64,000 nucleotides of DNA, taken from Solwaraspora sp. WMMA2065. GTDB taxonomy: Bacteria > Actinomycetota > Actinomycetes > Mycobacteriales > Micromonosporaceae. A program made the position numbers and the translations under genes. Under the pieces are notes generated by a model. The model ran no database searches. It worked only from the letters and a program-made list of their open reading frames with translations, and was not told where the DNA came from. Below are positions 26,323 through 35,063 of this stretch, piece by piece (the first letter of the stretch is position 1; the number at the start of each line of letters is the position of its first letter). The DNA lies in assembly GCF_030345075.1 (NCBI RefSeq), contig NZ_CP128361.1, positions 2,666,001 to 2,730,000 of the forward strand. The letters run 5' to 3'.

Positions 26323-27105
26323 TCAGCTCAACCGCGGGATGGTCAGCACCGTGCCGGGACGCAGGTCACGGGGGTTGACGATGCCGTTGGCCGAGGCGAT
26401 GTGCCGCCACAGGCGCGGATCCCGGTACTCGGCGGCGGCGATGCTGTGCAACGTGTCGTTGCGCCGCACCACCCACGTCTTGTGCACGTCGGACGAGTGC
26501 AGCTCACGCTCCTTGAGCTGCGCGTCGGTGAGCGACTCCACAAAGCTGCACGAAACGGTCGCCCGCACCGGCGTGCCGTCGGGCAGGAACATGGTGAACC
26601 GTTCGCTGATCTGGGTGAGCACGCCGGTGAAGATGTCGGCGAAGGCACCCCAGGACAGGGTGCACAACGGCGGCCGGTGCAACTCCTTGTCGAACTCGGC
26701 CAGCCGGGACACCCGGCCGGTCAGCACGGTCACGTCGGTCGCGTCGCCGGTCTGGAACGGATTGGGTGGTGTCACCATCGAGGTGGCCCGGGCCCACATG
26801 GACGACTCCGCTCTCGACTCGTAGGTGTCGAAGAACAGCTCGAGCGACAGCGTCGCGGGCTGCATGGCCGCGAACTCCTGCTGCAGCCCGCTCCACGTCC
26901 ACGCGCTGCCCTTGCCGGCGCTCTCGTGCGCGTACCAGCTGACCGACCGCGACCGGGTGATCTCGTGTGGATTGAACAGCGCCTCGATCGGGCCGTTGCG
27001 ATCAAAATCCGCGCCGTCGTGGGCGATGGTCAGTTTCTGCAGTCCTCCGCCACCGGGGCCGAACCCGAGCAGCGCGTTGGCCAGACCCGCCTTGTTGAGG
27101 CTCAC
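26323..27105 (-). CDS. CIS tube/hub protein with C-terminal LysM (Afp7-like)
   Basis: A 260-residue protein. The N-terminal part (about 15-200) matches the CIS_tube family (EALFNPHEITRSRSVSWYAH, then LSLELFFDTYES). The C-terminal about 50 residues form a LysM module (WVVRRNDTLHSIAAAEY ... RPGTVLTI). It sits between inner tube and spike and links them. LysM in Afp7 homologues is thought to have a structural role inside the baseplate. It overlaps the disordered upstream gene by 4 bp. Confidence 0.93.
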   Translation of the reverse strand: MSLNKAGLANALLGFGPGGGGLQKLTIAHDGADFDRNGPIEALFNPHEITRSRSVSWYAHESAGKGSAWTWSGLQQEFAAMQPATLSLELFFDTYESRAESSMWARATSMVTPPNPFQTGDATDVTVLTGRVSRLAEFDKELHRPPLCTLSWGAFADIFTGVLTQISERFTMFLPDGTPVRATVSCSFVESLTDAQLKERELHSSDVHKTWVVRRNDTLHSIAAAEYRDPRLWRHIASANGIVNPRDLRPGTVLTIPRLS

Positions 27106-28403
27106 CGCCGCACCCCCCGACGCTCCGCCTCGACGGCCAACCGGCGCATGATCCGGCCGTGCACCTGTTCGGTGACCTGCCCGACGTCGACCCGCGGGGC
27201 CGGCTGAACAGGCAGCTGCGGCACGCCACGGTCGGGACGGGGCGGATCGACCACCGGAGCGCCCGGCCGCTGCCCGCCGACGTCAGGCGCACCGGGTCCG
27301 CGGCCGCCGGCACCGACAGCGCGATGCCCGGTCGCCGCTCGCGCGGGGCCGACCATCGACGGGTGGGACGGCCTACCGGCCACCGACGGTACGCCGACGA
27401 TGCCAGGGACCGGGTGGACCGGCGCGACAGCAGCCACCGCGGACAGCGGAAGCTGTGGCACCGGTCGGGCCGCCGGCGGCCGCGCGGTGACCACCTGGAC
27501 CGGGGCGCTGGCAGGCGGCCGCTGTCGGGCGACGGACGGCACTCCGGCTGCCGGCCGGGCGGGGCGGTCCGGCGCTGCCGGGACGCGGAAGGTCAGATGA
27601 GGTCCACTGGCGGCTCGGCCCGGGGCACCGGTCAACTCGCTCCAGTCGGCCGGGTCGGTGACCGCCGGCCCCGGCACGGCGGTCGGGCGCGGCCGGGCCG
27701 TCACGCCCGGGGCGCCCGTCGCAGCAGCCAGGCCAGTCGATGCCGGCCGTCCTGCGGGGCCGGCCCCCGGACCACCGGTGGACAGGGTCGCGGCGACCGC
27801 CTTGCGTTGGATCGTCAGCGGCCGGCCGGCGGCGGGCAGGGAGGTCACCGGCGGCGTGGGCCGGCCGGCGACTGCGGAACCGGCCGCGGTCCACACCGGG
27901 TTCGGCTCGGCGGCCGGACGCGCCGGTACCAGCGGGCCGGACGCGCCGACGGGCGGTCCGCCGGCCGGGCCGGACGGGCGGCCGTCAACGGAGGGGCGGT
28001 CGTCGACGGAGGGGCGGCGGGCGACCACGACCGGTACAGGGTCCACCGGGGCGGTTGGCCCGGTCTCCGTCGGTGCCGGTCCGGCCGCCACCGTCGCCGT
28101 ACCGGCGGGGGTGGCGGCCCGAGCAGCCGGGCCTGCCGTCCGGGCGCCGACCGGGGCAGGCCCGACGGACGGCGGGGGCGCGGGTCGCGCGTACACGATG
28201 GGCGCCGCCGGCCCGGCGTGCTGCTGCGCAGCCACGTCGACGTAGCGCGCGGCGACCTCGGCCAGCGGCAGCCCCGCCGGCATGGTGTGGTGGCGGGTGA
28301 GCACGGATCGGGCCTGGCCCAGGTCGACCAGTCCGGGCCGCCGGGCCGGCCGGGACAGCCGGTGGACCAGCGCCGCGTCGAAGGTCGTGTCGTCGTCGTT
28401 CAT
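27102..28403 (-). CDS. Disordered Ala/Pro-rich eCIS protein between tube and hub
   Basis: A 433-residue protein of extreme Ala/Pro/Val/Arg composition with no transmembrane or globular core. Only the first about 60 residues (FDAALVHRLSRPARRPGLVDL) and the last about 25 (VTEQVHGRIMRRLAVEAERRG) look structured, and the last matches a tail found in other eCIS gene sets. It lies where Afp-like loci keep tube-hub linker genes. It could be a flexible assembly factor or a non-canonical tape measure, although composition argues against a stable helical ruler. Function is unassigned. Start ATG 28403. Confidence 0.78.
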   Translation of the reverse strand: MNDDDTTFDAALVHRLSRPARRPGLVDLGQARSVLTRHHTMPAGLPLAEVAARYVDVAAQQHAGPAAPIVYARPAPPPSVGPAPVGARTAGPAARAATPAGTATVAAGPAPTETGPTAPVDPVPVVVARRPSVDDRPSVDGRPSGPAGGPPVGASGPLVPARPAAEPNPVWTAAGSAVAGRPTPPVTSLPAAGRPLTIQRKAVAATLSTGGPGAGPAGRPASTGLAAATGAPGVTARPRPTAVPGPAVTDPADWSELTGAPGRAASGPHLTFRVPAAPDRPARPAAGVPSVARQRPPASAPVQVVTARPPAARPVPQLPLSAVAAVAPVHPVPGIVGVPSVAGRPSHPSMVGPARAATGHRAVGAGGRGPGAPDVGGQRPGAPVVDPPRPDRGVPQLPVQPAPRVDVGQVTEQVHGRIMRRLAVEAERRGVRR

Positions 28404-28416
28404 CCGAGGCTCCCGG

Positions 28417-28959
28417 TCAGCCGACCATGCCGGCCACGCCGTGTGCCAGCGCGGCGGCCTGGCCCAGCAGCGGCTTGGTCAGACCCTCGTGCACCAGCTC
28501 CAGCGACTCGAAGCCGACGTCGTCGCCGCTCGCGCTGAAGGTCGGGCCGGTCCAGCGCACCGGCAACGCGTTGCGGAAGTTCCACCACATCACCGGGATC
28601 TGCCGCCGGTCGAGCAGCACGATCGTGCCGCTGCGGCGTTGGATGACGCCTCGGGCGGTGTTGTCGTACCAGCCCCACAGACCGCTGAGCGGGCTCAGCC
28701 CCTGCCGCAGCACCAGGTGCGCGGGAGTGGCCGCGCCGGGCAACTGGTGGACGAAGCCGTTGACTCCGCCCTCCCGGTAGGATTCCATCTCGATCTGACT
28801 TTCCAGGCCACTGACCTCGTTGAACCCGGCCAGCAGCAGGCCTTCGATCTCCACCGCGAAATTGAAGGTCGGAAACGGGTCCGGCAGCCGCAGGCCGGTC
28901 CAGTTGCCCACGGCGGCAGGTGCCCAGCTGAGCCCGAGCGGAATCCCGGTCGACATCAT
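28417..28959 (-). CDS. Inner tube protein, gp19 family (Afp5-like)
   Basis: A 180-residue gp19/tail-tube family protein: FNFAVEIEGLLLAGFNEVSGLESQIEMESYREGG is the tube hallmark near residues 32-65, and the C-terminal part ends in a longer tail than the other tube gene. It begins with two consecutive ATG codons; the first overlaps the stop of DUF6760 (28956-28958). A GGAGGGG ribosome-binding site lies about 9 bases upstream. It probably forms the adaptor ring next to the hub while 29503-29940 makes the bulk of the tube. Confidence 0.93.
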   Translation of the reverse strand: MMSTGIPLGLSWAPAAVGNWTGLRLPDPFPTFNFAVEIEGLLLAGFNEVSGLESQIEMESYREGGVNGFVHQLPGAATPAHLVLRQGLSPLSGLWGWYDNTARGVIQRRSGTIVLLDRRQIPVMWWNFRNALPVRWTGPTFSASGDDVGFESLELVHEGLTKPLLGQAAALAHGVAGMVG

Positions 28960-29129
28960 CTCCGTGCCCCTCCCTGTTCATTGAGCCGCTCGTTGATCCG
29001 GGCGACCTCCGCGACCCAGCGCTGCCGTTCCCGGTGGTCCAGCTGCATGATCTCTTGATATGGCCAGTGAAAGTGATAGGCCAGGTACGCTACTTCCTCG
29101 TGCAGCCGGTCCGGGGAGTAGCGCGTCAT
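28956..29129 (-). CDS. DUF6760 57-residue protein
   Basis: A very short gene, easily missed. It encodes 57 residues: MTRYSPDRLHEEVAYLAYHF, then HWPYQEIMQLDHRERQRWV. This matches the small DUF6760 proteins found in actinobacterial eCIS loci. It overlaps by 4 bp with the upstream chaperone gene (ATGA at 29126-29129), and its stop is embedded in the first ATG codons of the downstream tube gene. Its conserved placement next to a tube protein and a T4-type hub chaperone suggests an assembly factor. Function is unknown. Confidence 0.88.
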   Translation of the reverse strand: MTRYSPDRLHEEVAYLAYHFHWPYQEIMQLDHRERQRWVAEVARINERLNEQGGARR

Positions 29130-29512
29130 CCCCCCAGGCTGGGCGGCTCCACTTCGAACGATCCGCTGCAGTGCGGGCAGTCGACCTGCAGCCGGGCGTG
29201 TCCGTTGAGGTTGATGCGCTGGTAGAAGTCCTGCAGGTAGGCGAGATCGGCGGAGTAGAGGTTCTCCACCACGTTGGTGTTGACGTACTCCAGGCCGCCC
29301 AGCCGGTTGATCACCCGGGCCAGCAGGATGATCACCAGATACCCCGGATTCGACCGTACCCGGGGATCTTTGATCGGCTCGATCTCGTCCAGCGCCGTGG
29401 CCATCCGCATGGTCCCCTCGCGGTGCACCGTGCCGTCCGGCGCGACCAGACCGTGCGGCAGGGTGAACGGGAACTCGGTTCGGCGGGCCTCGGCGACCCC
29501 GGTCAACTCCAC
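29126..29512 (-). CDS. T4-type baseplate hub assembly chaperone
   Basis: A 128-residue T4_baseplate family protein. Conserved stretches are FTLPHGLVAPDGTVHREGTM (about 15-34), MATALDEIEPIKDPRVRSNP and the IILLARVINRLGGLEYVN helix. The C-terminal part ends in CPHCSGSFEVE with a single CxxC, probably half a zinc ribbon. GTG 29512 is chosen because the upstream frame would read far into the tube gene; it overlaps that tube gene by 10 bases. The family is expected to chaperone hub or tube proteins before assembly. Confidence 0.9.
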   Translation of the reverse strand: MELTGVAEARRTEFPFTLPHGLVAPDGTVHREGTMRMATALDEIEPIKDPRVRSNPGYLVIILLARVINRLGGLEYVNTNVVENLYSADLAYLQDFYQRINLNGHARLQVDCPHCSGSFEVEPPSLGG

Positions 29513-29940
29513 TGATCGACCTCGATACGCTCGCAGGCGAGGGTGAGCTGCTCCACCGCGATCTCGTCGCTGGTCGCGCTCAGGCTGGGTCCGCTCCACG
29601 ACTTGGGCCAGCAGTCGAACAGATTCCAGGTCACCTTCGGATTGCCCTGCTGGTCGAGCAGGGTGATCGAAACGTTGTGCCGCTCCACGGTGCCCTTCAT
29701 CACCTTCTGCCGCCACTCCCACAACTTGCTGTCGCTGGTCAGGCCACGGCTGAGGGTGATGTCACCGTAGCTGTTCAGCCCGGGGATCTTGCGCGGCGCC
29801 AGGTTCCGGTCCGTACCCTCCCGGTACTCGGCGGCGTTCTGGCTGGTCTCCAGCCCGGAAGCCTCCCGGAAGCCGGCCCGGGTGATGCCGTCCAACTCCA
29901 CCGCGAAGTTGTACCCGAAGTAGGGATCGAGTCTGTCCAC
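29503..29940 (-). CDS. Inner tube protein, gp19 family (Afp1-like)
   Basis: A 145-residue gp19-family tube protein: YFGYNFAVELDGITRAGFRE at residues 7-26, ASGLETSQNAAEYREGT following, and the terminal strand TLACERIEVDQW. The size and the strong conservation of the hallmark blocks mark this as the main tube subunit, stacked in hexameric rings inside the sheath. It follows the second sheath gene with a 45-bp gap and precedes the hub chaperone with a 10-bp overlap. Confidence 0.95.
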   Translation of the reverse strand: MDRLDPYFGYNFAVELDGITRAGFREASGLETSQNAAEYREGTDRNLAPRKIPGLNSYGDITLSRGLTSDSKLWEWRQKVMKGTVERHNVSITLLDQQGNPKVTWNLFDCWPKSWSGPSLSATSDEIAVEQLTLACERIEVDQWS

Positions 29941-29985
29941 AACCGCACCTCACTGTCTGTCCGCACCGACTGTTGTCCGCACCGG

Positions 29986-31146
29986 TCACGCCACGCCGAC
30001 CGTCACCCCGCTCGCGCCGTGGATGACGCGAACGGTGACGAACTCGGCTGGCGCGGTCGGCGCCACTCCGATGTGTGTCACTACCACCCCGGCCTCGATG
30101 ACCGCAGGTGGGTTCGTCTCGTGGTCGCACTTGACGTAGAACGCCTCGGCGGGCGTACGACCCTGCAGGGCACCACGCTGGAACAGCCCGTCGAGGTACG
30201 CGGTGAGCTCCCGCATGATCCGCACCCACAGCCGTACGTCGTTGGGCTCATGGACCAGACCGGTCATGAACCGCTCGATCCAGCGGCCGATGGTGCTCAC
30301 CAGACGGCGGGTGGTCACGTCCCGCCAGGCCGGGTCGGTGGCGAGGGTACGTGCGCCCCAGACCCGTACGCCCCGGCCGGGCAACGCGCGCAGACAGTTG
30401 ACCCGCTGCTCGTACAACGTGCCGATCTCGGAATCGGTGAGCTGCACATGCAGGTCGACGACGCCCTCGACCACCGTGTTGGCCGGCGCCTTGTGGACGC
30501 CGACCCGCTGGTCGGCGGTGGAGTACACGCCGGCGACGTGCCCGGACGGTGGCAGGTGACGCAACCGACCGTCCGCGCCGGACGCGCCCAGCCACGGGTA
30601 GTACAGCGCGCCGAACGCACCGTCGGGCCCGGTCAACGCCGCACACTGTTCGACGATCATCTGCGGATCGATGGCCGGGACGCCGTCGAGCAGCGCGAAC
30701 CGGTCACCGCGCTGCCGGCAGTGTCGCAGCATCGCCTGCTGCGCCTCGACGACCGGGGTGATGTCCTGGTCGACCGGCCACGGTGCGACGGTGACGATGT
30801 CGGGGGCGCAGACGAGGTCGACGTCGTCCAGGTCGTCCAACGTCACCAGCCCGGCCTGCACCGCCTCGACGGGCGACAGCGTCCCGGGCAGCCGGACGAT
30901 GTGACACAGCGTCCCGCCGTTGTCGAAGAATCCCCGGACCGCGTCGGCCAGGAACCCGTCCGAGGTGTCGCCGGGGGACGCACTGCCGAAGATCGCCTCG
31001 AACTGCGGCCACAGGGTCAGCCGCTGCGGGGCGTACGGTCCGGCGGCGGCCCGGCCAAGGAAGGCGGGTACCCCGGTGAGCTGGGTCGGAGGCGGCGGCG
31101 GGAACACGTCCTGCCGGTGCACCCCGGGTGTCAGCTGGTGGGTCAC
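29986..31146 (-). CDS. Contractile tail sheath protein, shorter paralogue
   Basis: A 386-residue sheath family protein. The N-terminal PGVHRQDVFPPPPP strand handshake, the GFFDNGGTLCHIVRLPG block (about 72-88), YYPWLGASGADGRLRHLPPSGHVAGVY (about 192-218) and the C-terminal region FYVKCDHETNPP, ending in a long beta-strand (VTVRVIHGASGVTVGV), match Afp2/3-type sheaths. It differs from the sheath at 31166-32374 enough to be a distinct ring, probably at the baseplate or cap. The gap to the next sheath is 19 bp. Confidence 0.95.
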   Translation of the reverse strand: MTHQLTPGVHRQDVFPPPPPTQLTGVPAFLGRAAAGPYAPQRLTLWPQFEAIFGSASPGDTSDGFLADAVRGFFDNGGTLCHIVRLPGTLSPVEAVQAGLVTLDDLDDVDLVCAPDIVTVAPWPVDQDITPVVEAQQAMLRHCRQRGDRFALLDGVPAIDPQMIVEQCAALTGPDGAFGALYYPWLGASGADGRLRHLPPSGHVAGVYSTADQRVGVHKAPANTVVEGVVDLHVQLTDSEIGTLYEQRVNCLRALPGRGVRVWGARTLATDPAWRDVTTRRLVSTIGRWIERFMTGLVHEPNDVRLWVRIMRELTAYLDGLFQRGALQGRTPAEAFYVKCDHETNPPAVIEAGVVVTHIGVAPTAPAEFVTVRVIHGASGVTVGVA

Positions 31147-31165
31147 GGTCTCGTCCGGTCGTCCG

Positions 31166-32374
31166 CTACTGGATCCCGCCGGCCCACTGGCTGATCCGGA
31201 ACACCACGAACTCGGCCGGGCGCACCATCGCCACCCCGATCTCGACCACCAGTTGGCCGGCGTCGCGGACCGCAGCCGGGTTGACGGTCTCGTCGCAGCG
31301 TACGTAGAACGCCTGCTCCGGGGTGTTGCCCAGCAACGCTCCGGACGCCCACACGGTGGTCAGGAAGGCACTTACGTTGCGCCGGATCTTCGACCACAGC
31401 TCCGGCGCGTTCGGCTCGAAGACGACCCACTGGGTGCCCTCGTCGATCGACTCGCGCAGGAAGTTGAACAGCCGCCGGGAGGGCACGTACCGCCACTCGG
31501 CCTGTTCCTTGCCGGCGAGGGTGCGGGCACCCCAGATCGTGATGTTGCCGCCGAACTTGCGGATCACGTTGATGTCGTCCGGGTTGAGCCCGGCCTGCTG
31601 CGCTTTGCTGACCAGCGCCTCGACGCCCAGCGCGCCCCGGATCACCTCGTTGGCCGGTGCCTTGTGCACACCCCGCTCGGTGTCCACCCGGGCGTAAACC
31701 CCGGCGATGTGCCCGCTCGGCGGCTGGTACACCTTGTTCCCGTCGGCGTCGGTGGCACCCACGTCGATCCACGGGTAGTAGATCGCGCCGTAGCTGCTGT
31801 CCCGGACGTCGCCCTGGATCGCTTCCTTGGTCAACGTGGTGGTCTGCCGGCCGTCGAGGATCGCGAACCGGTCCTGCAGGTACTGGTTCTCGCAGTGGTC
31901 GAGCAGCGCGGTCTGCACCGCGTCGCTCACCGCGCCGGGGATCGCGACCAGCGCGATCTCGTCGATCGCGGCGAAGGTCTCCAACGCGCCGGCCAGATCC
32001 TCGTCCGAGGGTTCGGCGTCGGCGTCGACAGGAGCGACCCGGGTGATCCAGCAGCGGCCACCGCCGTTGTTGAAGAAGCCGTACACCGCGTGGGCGAGGG
32101 TGTGGTTGCCCTGCTGAATGTCACCGAAGAGGTTCTTGAACGTCTCCCAGCCGTCCACGAGCTGGGCCTCGCCGGCAGGCGCCACCGAGTGGAAATCGGC
32201 TGGCTCGGCCTCACCGGCCGCAGTCACTCCGGAGCGGCCGGGCAGCAGCGGCATCGTGACGTCGTCGGCGACGGCACCGATGAAGCCGGCGGTACTGGTC
32301 CCCACACCGGCGATCGGTTTGATGGCCGAGGGGACCTCCTCGACGTACACGCCCGGCGCTAGATACTGCGGCAT
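31166..32374 (-). CDS. Contractile tail sheath protein, main paralogue
   Basis: A 402-residue sheath protein. It starts PQYLAPGVYVEEVPSAIKP, the canonical sheath N-terminal arm, and contains YGFFNNGGGRCWITRVAP (about 99-116), the IYYPWIDVGA block and the C-terminal FYVRCDETVNP arm. It is probably the main contractile sheath (Afp2/3), as it lies first among the structural genes and has the longest canonical arms. The sequence context is Pvc16-like gene, this sheath, second sheath, tube. Confidence 0.95.
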   Translation of the reverse strand: MPQYLAPGVYVEEVPSAIKPIAGVGTSTAGFIGAVADDVTMPLLPGRSGVTAAGEAEPADFHSVAPAGEAQLVDGWETFKNLFGDIQQGNHTLAHAVYGFFNNGGGRCWITRVAPVDADAEPSDEDLAGALETFAAIDEIALVAIPGAVSDAVQTALLDHCENQYLQDRFAILDGRQTTTLTKEAIQGDVRDSSYGAIYYPWIDVGATDADGNKVYQPPSGHIAGVYARVDTERGVHKAPANEVIRGALGVEALVSKAQQAGLNPDDINVIRKFGGNITIWGARTLAGKEQAEWRYVPSRRLFNFLRESIDEGTQWVVFEPNAPELWSKIRRNVSAFLTTVWASGALLGNTPEQAFYVRCDETVNPAAVRDAGQLVVEIGVAMVRPAEFVVFRISQWAGGIQ

Positions 32375-32393
32375 CTGTGGGTACTCCCCCTCG

Positions 32394-32987
32394 TCAGGAC
32401 TCGTGACTCACGCTCTGGCCGACCCGGATGACCGTCCCGGTCACCTCGGGCCCGACCGGCGTGGATTCGAACACGTCGACGCTGAGCGTGACGCTGTAGT
32501 GCAGGACCGCCTTGGGCCGACCGCCCATGGCCTGCCAGAACTCGCCGATGCCCTGCAGCTGGCTCTCGGCGGTGACCATCGCGCGCAGCGGTGGCTGCTG
32601 GCCGGCAAGGTCGCCCCGCAGGTAGTCGGCGGGAATCTCCCGGTGACGCAGCAGCACCCGCAGTACGTCGCCGAGCAGTCGGTGCTCGTCCTGCGCCGGG
32701 TTGGGCGCGCTGTCGTTGGGCCACGCGGTGACCAGATAGGAGCAGTCGACCCGGGCCGGCACCCGCCGCCGGGTGATCATGCCGGATTCCTGCCGGGTGT
32801 TCTCCCACTGGTTGGTCCGCAGCTCGTGGTTCTCCCGGACGTCGTAGAGGAAGAACGCGATCGCGGGCAGCGTGACGCCCGACGGCGGGAACTGGTCGTC
32901 CGGTGTGGCGAAGCTGACGGTGATCCCGGGCAACGCCAGCTCGCCCTGCACGAGAGCGGCGAGCGACGCGTCCAGATCATGAAACAC
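32394..32987 (-). CDS. Pvc16/DUF4255-family tail terminator protein (Afp16-like)
   Basis: A 197-residue DUF4255 (Pvc16_N) family protein. The blocks FHDLDASLAALVQGELALPG (start) and TLPAIAFFLYDVRENHELR (about 43-62) followed by YLVTAWPND match the terminator that caps tube and sheath. The start is placed at GTG 32987, directly before FHDLDASL; the frame stays open further upstream without a homologous segment. It is the first structural gene after the cargo candidate. Confidence 0.92.
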   Translation of the reverse strand: MFHDLDASLAALVQGELALPGITVSFATPDDQFPPSGVTLPAIAFFLYDVRENHELRTNQWENTRQESGMITRRRVPARVDCSYLVTAWPNDSAPNPAQDEHRLLGDVLRVLLRHREIPADYLRGDLAGQQPPLRAMVTAESQLQGIGEFWQAMGGRPKAVLHYSVTLSVDVFESTPVGPEVTGTVIRVGQSVSHES

Positions 32988-33185
32988 TGCCCTGTCCCGC
33001 CCCCAACTGCGTCCTTCGCGCCGGTCGACAGGTCTACCGGACTGGCGTCCCACGAGCGTCTGCGTCGGCGTCTACCGAACCGCCTCGGTGGATCCAGGGC
33101 GACGACCCGGAGGGGCTTGAACTGGCAATTCAGATGCTGACGTGACGTGCAACACACCCAAGTCCGGCCGTCTGGGCCAGCAGGG

Positions 33186-35042
33186 TCACGAGATGAACAG
33201 TCCCCTGAAGAACTCTCCGGCCTTGGTGACCTCCCCCTGTGCGTACCCCTGTCTGGCGCGCAGGCTGTCGCGGACCCGGACCGCCATGTCGGCCCACTCG
33301 TTGGGCTGGTACGTGTGCCAGTAGGGATGCCCCTCGGTCTGGGCGAACCGCCGGTTCTCGACGACCACACCGGTCCCCCGCTTGGCTCCCCGACCGACAC
33401 GAGGAGTGACCAGCTCGACAGCGTTCGCACCACCGTTGGCGGAGACGTCAAAGACCTTGTCACCCGTTCCGGCGAGGACCTCCTCGACCCACTCCCCGCA
33501 CATCACGTCCAGGGCGATACCACCGATCGCTTCCCTCATGCCCGGAAAGACTGGTTGCACAGATTCACGCCCGGTACGCCCCAGCAGTTCGTCGACGAGC
33601 TCGTCGTTGCCAAAGAGCCCCTCAAGCTCGGGATACGAATGGACAATCTGGTTTCTGACCGTGGAGAGTCTCGTCTTGTAGAAGAAGATGCCGGCGTGGT
33701 TCTTGTGCAGCGTGGTCCACCGTTTAATCCGACCGATGATGAGATAGTTGATGATGAGGGCGAACAGTCCGCGCGCCTCGGCGAGCGCCCGGTCGCTGTA
33801 GTCGCCATCGATGTTGTTCCGGATCCATTGAACGACATCACCAGCTCGCGTGTTGGCCACCCCCATGACGGCCTTGTATGTATCCAACTTGTACTCCGTC
33901 GTCCCAGGGGCCGTCGGCTGTGCGCTCCGGTCGGCGAATTCGTCGCCGACCTGGGTGACCGACAGGCCGTAGGTCGCCTGCACATGCCCGTGCGCACCCG
34001 TCAGCGTTCCCGCCGGGGCGGTGGAACCGTTCGGATATCCGACGAAATTCACGCCGGCCGGATTCGCGGTCAGGCCGGGGAGACCGTCCAGCGGTACGTT
34101 CGTGTTCTGCGTGAGCGCCTGGTTGTCGATGTGCGTCGCCACCTGCACGAGCCGGTTCATGATGCTGCGTACCGTACCCTCGGAATCCTTGAACTCATCC
34201 ATCGGTCCGGTCACGAGCTCAAGGATCGGGGCCGGCTGGCCGGCGCCACGAAGCGCATCCGGCACCACGGTGGAGTCCAGGTCCGGGGTGTGGTCGACAT
34301 GCGCCTCGAAACGCCTGCCGCTAGCAACCGCTGTGGCGTTCGCCACGGGCCGGCTCTCCACCCCGCCCTGCCGGCTGAACAACGGCACATGATGGAGTTC
34401 CAGCTCGAACCCGAACTTGCGCTGGGCGACGGACGGTCCCGCCGCAGGCGTCGGCCCGGTGGTGCAGGGTCCGGCGGCTCCCTGCTGGACGGTGTGCGTC
34501 AGCTCGTGCCCCAGCAGCGCGTCACCCCGCGCGCTGCCCGGCCGGTACTCACTACGGCGTACGAACACGTCGGCGCCGACGGTGAAGGCCCTCGACCCGA
34601 GCGTGTCGTTCAGCCGGTCCGACTCGGCACCGACGTGCACCCGTACCCCGCTGAAGTCCGCCCCCGACACCCGCTCCATCCGCTCCCGCACACCGCCGGG
34701 CACCGCCCGCCCACCGCTGCCCCGCGCCCGGTCCACCGCCCGCGCGAGGCCAGGATCCGCCGCACCACCGGTAGGCGTGCGCACCCGACCGATCGCCTCC
34801 GGGGCACGCTGCACGGACGACCCGAACGCCAGCTGGGAGATCCGGTCCGCCTCCCGCTCGTACGGATCGTCCACCGGCCCGACGTTCAGTTTCGCCTGGA
34901 TGATCGCCCCCGCGCCACGATTGCCGTACCGCCGCTGCAACGCGTCGCGAGACGCGACGGGTCGACGCGGAGCCGACCCGGACCCGGAGGCCACCACCGG
35001 GGACCGGTGCGCCACGCCGCTGTCATGCTGTGCTGAATGCAC
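33186..35042 (-). CDS. DUF4157 (eCIS core) cargo candidate with amidoligase-like C-terminal half
   Basis: A 618-residue protein. Residues about 57-190 form the eCIS-core/DUF4157 domain, with DPYEREADRIS (59-69), a FSGVRVHVG block (130) and the metalloprotease-like HELTH (179-183). This domain marks eCIS cargo in many loci. Residues 210-600 are distinct and AT-richer at the codon level: FGFELE (210-215), FEAHVDHTPDL (245), ILELVTGPMDEF (273-284) and GHVQAT (352-357). This order (GxExE, ExVTxP, HxH-like) resembles COOH-NH2 ligases of the amidoligase type, but His-Val-Gln replaces the usual His-Val-His. The fold is an inference. It lies between ATPase and terminator genes. Confidence 0.82.
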   Translation of the reverse strand: MHSAQHDSGVAHRSPVVASGSGSAPRRPVASRDALQRRYGNRGAGAIIQAKLNVGPVDDPYEREADRISQLAFGSSVQRAPEAIGRVRTPTGGAADPGLARAVDRARGSGGRAVPGGVRERMERVSGADFSGVRVHVGAESDRLNDTLGSRAFTVGADVFVRRSEYRPGSARGDALLGHELTHTVQQGAAGPCTTGPTPAAGPSVAQRKFGFELELHHVPLFSRQGGVESRPVANATAVASGRRFEAHVDHTPDLDSTVVPDALRGAGQPAPILELVTGPMDEFKDSEGTVRSIMNRLVQVATHIDNQALTQNTNVPLDGLPGLTANPAGVNFVGYPNGSTAPAGTLTGAHGHVQATYGLSVTQVGDEFADRSAQPTAPGTTEYKLDTYKAVMGVANTRAGDVVQWIRNNIDGDYSDRALAEARGLFALIINYLIIGRIKRWTTLHKNHAGIFFYKTRLSTVRNQIVHSYPELEGLFGNDELVDELLGRTGRESVQPVFPGMREAIGGIALDVMCGEWVEEVLAGTGDKVFDVSANGGANAVELVTPRVGRGAKRGTGVVVENRRFAQTEGHPYWHTYQPNEWADMAVRVRDSLRARQGYAQGEVTKAGEFFRGLFIS

Positions 35043-35063
35043 GTCGAACCCTCCACAGTCTCG

